A stretch of DNA of 64,000 nt from positions 62,001-126,000 of the forward strand of contig NZ_JAPFPW010000003.1 in NCBI RefSeq assembly GCF_026155325.1, in the 5' to 3' direction. The notes beneath the pieces were generated by a model, which ran no database searches, had not been told where the DNA came from, and saw only the letters and a program-made list of their open reading frames with translations. The position numbers were made by a program, and so were the translations under genes. Below, in pieces: positions 60,047 through 64,000 of this stretch (position 1 is its first letter; the number at the start of each line of letters is the position of its first letter). The stretch comes from Desulfobotulus pelophilus. Lineage in GTDB: Bacteria; Desulfobacterota; Desulfobacteria; Desulfobacterales; ASO4-4.

Positions 60047-60805
60047 ATGCGGGGAGTATATCAAAAGATTCGGGAAATGGCCCGGGGCATCGTCCGGACA
60101 TCTCCTGAGCCTTCCTTTTACCGGGAATGCGGGGATGTGCTGGAACGCTCGATGGATTTTTTTGCAAACGATCCACGGGTGGTAAGAATTCATGATGCCG
60201 TATGTATGCTTCTGGCAGAAGACTGGGGTCATGGCATGGGGCATAGCCGCAAGGTCGCTGTGGAAGCAGGAGCTCTCATACTGATGGAGGGTAAAAAGCT
60301 GGGTCTGGGAAGTGGGGCTGCTCAGGAACGTATGGTGCGCCTGGCCCATTATGGCGGACTCCTGCATGATATCTGCCGGAAGGAAAAGGACCATGCGGAA
60401 AAAGGGGCTTTTGCTGCGGGCAGACTCCTTGAGGAAGAAGGGGTGCCGCGCCGGGATGTTCAGGCAGTGTGTGAGGCGATCCGAAGGCATGAGGCTTTCC
60501 GAATATATGCCGAAAGCCTGAACCCGGAAGCGGATCTTCTGGCGGCCTGCCTGTATGACGCCGATAAATTCCGGTGGGGGCCGGATAATTTTACCCACAC
60601 GGTCTGGGCCATGCTGGAGGCCGGCAGAGTTCCTCTTTCTGTTTTTGTGCAACGCTATCCGGAAGGTATTGCGGGCATTGCCCGTATACGGGAAACCTTC
60701 CGTAGTGAAATCGGCCGACGGTTCGGTCCGGAATTTATTGATATCGGCATGGGTATTGCCGCCAGGCTGTATGTTGCCATTCTGGAAAAATATGGCAGGG
60801 AATAG
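60047..60805 (+). CDS. HD-domain phosphohydrolase
   Basis: This 252-residue soluble protein has HD-superfamily metal ligands: His62/His66 in WGHGMGHSRKV, then His107-Asp108 in LLHDICRKEKDH and later DADKFRWG. Members hydrolyse nucleotides or phosphate esters, but the exact substrate is not readable. GGAGG lies four bases before ATG. It is divergent from the DUF134 operon across 172 bases and converges on minE, whose stop is ten bases away. Regulation by the shared intergenic region is possible. Confidence 0.85.
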   Translation: MRGVYQKIREMARGIVRTSPEPSFYRECGDVLERSMDFFANDPRVVRIHDAVCMLLAEDWGHGMGHSRKVAVEAGALILMEGKKLGLGSGAAQERMVRLAHYGGLLHDICRKEKDHAEKGAFAAGRLLEEEGVPRRDVQAVCEAIRRHEAFRIYAESLNPEADLLAACLYDADKFRWGPDNFTHTVWAMLEAGRVPLSVFVQRYPEGIAGIARIRETFRSEIGRRFGPEFIDIGMGIAARLYVAILEKYGRE

Positions 60806-60815
60806 AGCTGGAAAA

Positions 60816-61109
60816 TTATCCCGAGTCCCTGTTTTTTCCGGGTCTGCGTTTTTTGGCTGCAATAATGGGTGTGTTCAGAACCAGTGCGGAAAGATCATCC
60901 TGCCGGGTAATGTCCAGGCGCAGGGATGCTCTGTCTATTTCAAAGTATTTGGACAGGACATCCACAATATCGTTCTGCAGGTTCTGCAGCATTTCATCGG
61001 AAACTTCCAGCTTGTCATAGACCAAGGCAAATTGAAGCCGTTTTTTGGCAACTTCCCCCGGAGGTGGCTCTTTTTCCCCGAATATTTTGGAAAAAAAGTT
61101 GTTCAGCAT
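60816..61109 (-). CDS. minE: Cell division topological specificity factor MinE
   Basis: This 97-residue protein stimulates the MinD ATPase and drives Min oscillation. The N-terminal amphipathic MLNNFFSKIFG is a membrane-targeting helix, followed by AKKRLQFALVYDKLE (MinD-contact strand) and the C-terminal dimerisation domain (LQNDIVDVLSKYFEID). AAAGGGG lies about nine bases before ATG 61109; a much longer frame upstream overlaps minD and is discarded. It is the last gene of minCDE, 49 bases after minD. Confidence 0.93.
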   Translation of the reverse strand: MLNNFFSKIFGEKEPPPGEVAKKRLQFALVYDKLEVSDEMLQNLQNDIVDVLSKYFEIDRASLRLDITRQDDLSALVLNTPIIAAKKRRPGKNRDSG

Positions 61110-61158
61110 ATCAATAACCCCTTTCTGACGGGTAGGTATCCCTTGGGCTCCATGGTAT

Positions 61159-61965
61159 TCAGGCTTTGCGCAAACCGATCTTGGAACTGATACGGTTCCA
61201 GAACCCCTTGCTGTCTTCAAGGGGATCCACGATGGGTATTTCTGTGTTTCCGAGGAGCCGCATGGCAATACGGCGGAAAGCCTGTCCGGCCCGTGATTCT
61301 CTGTCCAGCACAATGGGTGTGCCTGTATTGGTGGAGGTGATGACAAAATCGTCCATGCAGACAAGACCGATCAGCTCAATGGAAAGAACATCCACCACAT
61401 CTTTGTGGCTGAGCATGTCACCGGAGGCAACAAGCCTTGGAACAATGCGGTTGACAACCAGCTTGGGCGTTATGGAGCGCGCATAGAGCAGGCCGATGAT
61501 GCGGTCGGCATCGCGGACGGCAGAAACCTCGGGAGTACATACGACAACGGCTTCGTCCGCACCGATGACGGAGTTTTCAAAGCCCTGTTCAATGCCTGCC
61601 GGGCAGTCAATCAGAACGATGTCAAATTCCTCGCGCAGTTTTTTGCACAGCCGGATCATATCATCGGTACTCAGGGTGTTCTTGTTATCGCTCTGTGAGG
61701 CAGGAATGAGAAAAAGGTTTTCTATCCTCCGGTCTTTAATGGACGCCTGTTTGACTTTGCAGCGTCCTTTGGCAAGATCCACAACATTGAAAACGATACG
61801 GTTCTCAAGTCCCATGACCACGTCCAGGTTTCGCAGGCCGATGTCCATGTCCACCACGGCCACGCGTTTGCCTTCCAGAGCAATGGCAGCACCCAGAGCA
61901 GCGGTAGCGGTGGTTTTGCCCACTCCCCCTTTGCCGGATGTGATGACAATGATTTTTCCTTCCAA
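61159..61965 (-). CDS. minD: Septum site-determining ATPase MinD
   Basis: This 268-residue membrane-binding ATPase recruits MinC to the poles. The deviant Walker A GKGGVGKTT, DMDIGLRNLDVVMGLENR and DCPAGIEQGF are typical, and the C-terminus ends in a short amphipathic helix (WNRISSKIGLRKA). The start is TTG 61965 with GAGGTG about six bases upstream; the product then begins with the expected M-x-G-K-I-I-V-I-T-S-G. It lies 99 bases downstream of minC. Confidence 0.95.
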   Translation of the reverse strand: MEGKIIVITSGKGGVGKTTATAALGAAIALEGKRVAVVDMDIGLRNLDVVMGLENRIVFNVVDLAKGRCKVKQASIKDRRIENLFLIPASQSDNKNTLSTDDMIRLCKKLREEFDIVLIDCPAGIEQGFENSVIGADEAVVVCTPEVSAVRDADRIIGLLYARSITPKLVVNRIVPRLVASGDMLSHKDVVDVLSIELIGLVCMDDFVITSTNTGTPIVLDRESRAGQAFRRIAMRLLGNTEIPIVDPLEDSKGFWNRISSKIGLRKA

Positions 61966-62064
61966 AATTCACCTCTTGTGGTTGTCATGGCGGTGTTGAT
62001 GACGGCTGTATGCCAGACCGCTGAGCATGGTTGGCTGAGCTCAGTACTGCCCGGGCCTTTTCGC

Positions 62065-62736
62065 TTACCGGGCTTCGGGCCATGGCAGACGGCCAAAGGG
62101 CGGATTACCCAGGTAATCCGTCACAAGAATTTCATTTTCCTGCAGATGTGCATAAAAAGCGTTGCGGCCAGTGGTGTCAAAGGGGCCGGTGCTGACTTCG
62201 GCTCCGATGCGGATCAGGGTAGGGCGAAAATCCAGGGCTGTGATGATAGCCTCCTGATTGTCCGGGTGCCCGGCCATGGCTATGCCGCTGAGGCTTCCCA
62301 GAACAAGAATGTCGCCTCCCGCGATGACCTCTCCACCCGGATTGACATCACCCATGAGTACAAGGTGCCCCTTTGCCTGAATCTTCTGACCGGAACGGAC
62401 ACGGCCGCACATCATGAGGACATCGCTTTTCCGGTTCTCCCAGGACCTGTCCATGTCCCGCTGTCTTTTCCGGATTTCCTTCTGCCGCAGAATATTGTTT
62501 TTCAGGGGAACCACATCGGCCACTTCATATTCACGGGTGAGAAATTCTTTGAGAAAAGGCAGTAGTTCCGGATCTTCACCGGCGGCATCTACCGTTATAC
62601 GGGCACCGGAAGCCAGCTGGCGGATACGGTCAAAGAGAGGCCTGATTTCAGACAGCAGCTGGTTTCTGGGCATGGGAAGGCCGATATGCAGTCGAAGACC
62701 ATCTCCTACGCCTTTTAAGGATACCGACTGGTCCAT
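62065..62736 (-). CDS. minC: Septum site-determining protein MinC
   Basis: This 223-residue inhibitor of FtsZ assembly has an N-terminal alpha/beta FtsZ-binding domain (about 1-100) and a C-terminal beta-helix that binds MinD (VRSGQKIQAKGHLVLMGDVNPGGEVIAGGDILVLG region, abridged). ATG 62736 gives the family length, although the Shine-Dalgarno is weak; a GTG 37 codons earlier is unlikely. It leads the minCDE operon, which reads toward the ORP-like cluster. Confidence 0.93.
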   Translation of the reverse strand: MDQSVSLKGVGDGLRLHIGLPMPRNQLLSEIRPLFDRIRQLASGARITVDAAGEDPELLPFLKEFLTREYEVADVVPLKNNILRQKEIRKRQRDMDRSWENRKSDVLMMCGRVRSGQKIQAKGHLVLMGDVNPGGEVIAGGDILVLGSLSGIAMAGHPDNQEAIITALDFRPTLIRIGAEVSTGPFDTTGRNAFYAHLQENEILVTDYLGNPPFGRLPWPEAR

Positions 62737-62889
62737 AGCTGATTGGGTCGCTTTCCGCAAGTAAGGGGAAAAGGGATCGGGGTTCTCTGGCCCGGCTTTG
62801 CCTATGGCAGGCCGGGCAGGGCTGCAGGGGAAAGGTTTCAGAGACACCGCAAAAGTTGCTGAAGAATATAGAGAAAGGGGCGGAGAGTG

Positions 62890-64000
62890 TCAAGCTGTGC
62901 CTGTGTTGCTGCAGAGCATGGCAAGGGTTTTCTCAAGACTTTTCAGGGTAAAGGGTTTCTGAATAAAGCCGGTACAGTGGCGGGTGTGGGCAGGGTTTTC
63001 GGCGGTTATTGGCTCATAGCCGCTGGAGATGAGAACCGGCAGCCCCGGTGCCCGTGTCCTCAGGGCAGAGAGCACTTCACTGCCATGCATACCCGGCATC
63101 ACCATATCCAGAATCACGAGGTCAATGATATCGGCATGCTGGTCAAAAAGGGCAAGACCTTCCCTTCCGCCGGAAGCCGTAAGGGAGGTGTGTCCGAGTT
63201 CCTGGAGGAGTTCAGAGGCCACTTCCCGAATGACAGCTTCATCATCAACGAGGAGGACGGTCAGTCTGTGGTTGGGTTGCCCCGGCTGCCTGCGGTTCTG
63301 GCGTATGGAGGGAAGATGGATCAGAAAGGTGCAGCCCTGTCCCGGAAGGCTTTCAACGCTAAGAATGCCCTGATGATTTTTAATGATGCTAAAGGCGGAA
63401 GTCAGCCCCAGTCCTGTTCCCTGGCCTTTTTCAAGGGTGGTGAAAAAAGGCTCGAAAATTCGTTTGCGGGTAGGGCCGTCCATTCCTTTGCCCGTGTCCC
63501 TGATGAGGATCCGGACGTAATCTCCCGGAAAGAGCCTGTAGGGCTGTACAAAGCTGCTTTCAAGAAAAATAGCTTCTGTTTCCACAAAAAGGCGGCCTCC
63601 TTCCGGCATTGCGTGGGTGGCGGCATTGATGAGGATATAGAGAAGGGCCTGACTGATCTGGGCCCTGTCTGCCATAACCGGGGGAAGGCCGGGGGCAAGG
63701 GTCTGCCGTACCTCCAGATTTTTACGGCTCCGGGAGAAAAGAAGGCAGGTATCTTCTACCAGCGCGTTGATGTCACAGGGACCGGGGCTGTAATCATGGT
63801 CCCGTGAAAAGCCCAGCAGTTTTCGGGTCAGATCCGCTCCGTACTGGACCTGTGTTTCTATTTTCATGAGACGTTGCCATGAAGGACTTTCGGGTTCTGT
63901 ATGGAGGAGGAGCAGTGATACATTGCCCTGAATGCCCATGAGGAGGTTGTTGAAGTCGTGGGCAAGGCCTGCGGCAAGGGTGCCGATGGCTTCCAGCTTC
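62890..64000 (-). CDS. Hybrid sensor histidine kinase with receiver domain, 5' end cut
   Basis: The visible 369 residues run from the right edge to a stop at 62890, so the N-terminal sensor part is missing. The segment begins with the phosphoacceptor box AHDFNNLL. A HATPase domain follows, with ILINAATHA, IRDTGKGM, GTGLGL and a final LPGQGCTFLIHLP. The C-terminal receiver domain has LLVDDEA, phosphoacceptor Asp in LVILDMVMPGMHG, and the KPF lysine. The H-box with two Asn after Phe is typical of hybrid kinases related to NtrB. The signal and partner are unknown. It is separated from minC by 153 bases. Confidence 0.9.
   Translation of the reverse strand, partial: KLEAIGTLAAGLAHDFNNLLMGIQGNVSLLLLHTEPESPSWQRLMKIETQVQYGADLTRKLLGFSRDHDYSPGPCDINALVEDTCLLFSRSRKNLEVRQTLAPGLPPVMADRAQISQALLYILINAATHAMPEGGRLFVETEAIFLESSFVQPYRLFPGDYVRILIRDTGKGMDGPTRKRIFEPFFTTLEKGQGTGLGLTSAFSIIKNHQGILSVESLPGQGCTFLIHLPSIRQNRRQPGQPNHRLTVLLVDDEAVIREVASELLQELGHTSLTASGGREGLALFDQHADIIDLVILDMVMPGMHGSEVLSALRTRAPGLPVLISSGYEPITAENPAHTRHCTGFIQKPFTLKSLEKTLAMLCSNTGTA

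Overview
The window reads as one stretch of chromosome from an anaerobic, probably sulfate-reducing member of the Desulfobacterota. That is inference from gene content, since no 16S rRNA gene is present. The pointers are a two-iron desulfoferrodoxin, rubredoxin, rubredoxin:oxygen oxidoreductase and cytochrome bd gathered in one island, a DVU0772-type protein, two ferredoxin-fused MinD-like ATPases with NifX-like partners, and many Gram-negative envelope genes. Coding density is high, Shine-Dalgarno sites are good, and I see no insertion sequence, prophage, CRISPR array, tRNA or rRNA.

Layout. 1-4783 (mostly minus): a partial unknown gene, a GspG-like protein, a DtxR-family iron regulator and a large FapA/DUF342 protein. 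4948-9239: PtsP, then two family 3 solute-binding proteins on the other strand. 9986-16545 (plus): an amidase, then LemA, an M48/TerB membrane protease and a large lipoprotein resembling CehA/McbA hydrolases. 16766-28588: housekeeping genes (priA, upp-uraA, gltA, recN, a cold shock protein) mixed with small conserved genes. 29008-33849 (minus): phosphohexomutase and two MoeA-type genes, one fused to a substrate-binding-like domain.

34285-41521 is centred on oxygen and superoxide defence: a small protein, desulfoferrodoxin, a rubredoxin-like protein, cydAB, rubredoxin, flavodiiron oxidase, ferredoxin, a small cytoplasmic protein and a HEAT-like protein. 41631-47412 is a complete tripartite RND efflux operon with overlapping genes. 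47614-51389 holds two tandem OmpP1/FadL paralogues duplicated together with their promoters and leaders of about 190 nt. 51878-56788 holds tRNA dihydrouridine synthase, a DUF1848 protein, metF, darP and an MBL-fold hydrolase.

56875-59874 (minus) is the most interesting block. A DUF134 regulator, whose promoter carries a perfect 14-bp palindrome, leads an operon of two ferredoxin/MinD-like ATPases and two NifX-like proteins. This is the gene content of the orange-protein (ORP) system known from Desulfovibrio. Next to it, beyond one HD-domain gene, lies minCDE (60816-62736), which matters because ORP proteins have been linked to MinD. The window ends inside a hybrid histidine kinase.

Most ORF-like stretches not listed are antisense or frame-shifted shadows of these genes. 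Start codons were chosen from Shine-Dalgarno spacing and family length, and several differ from the longest possible reading frame.
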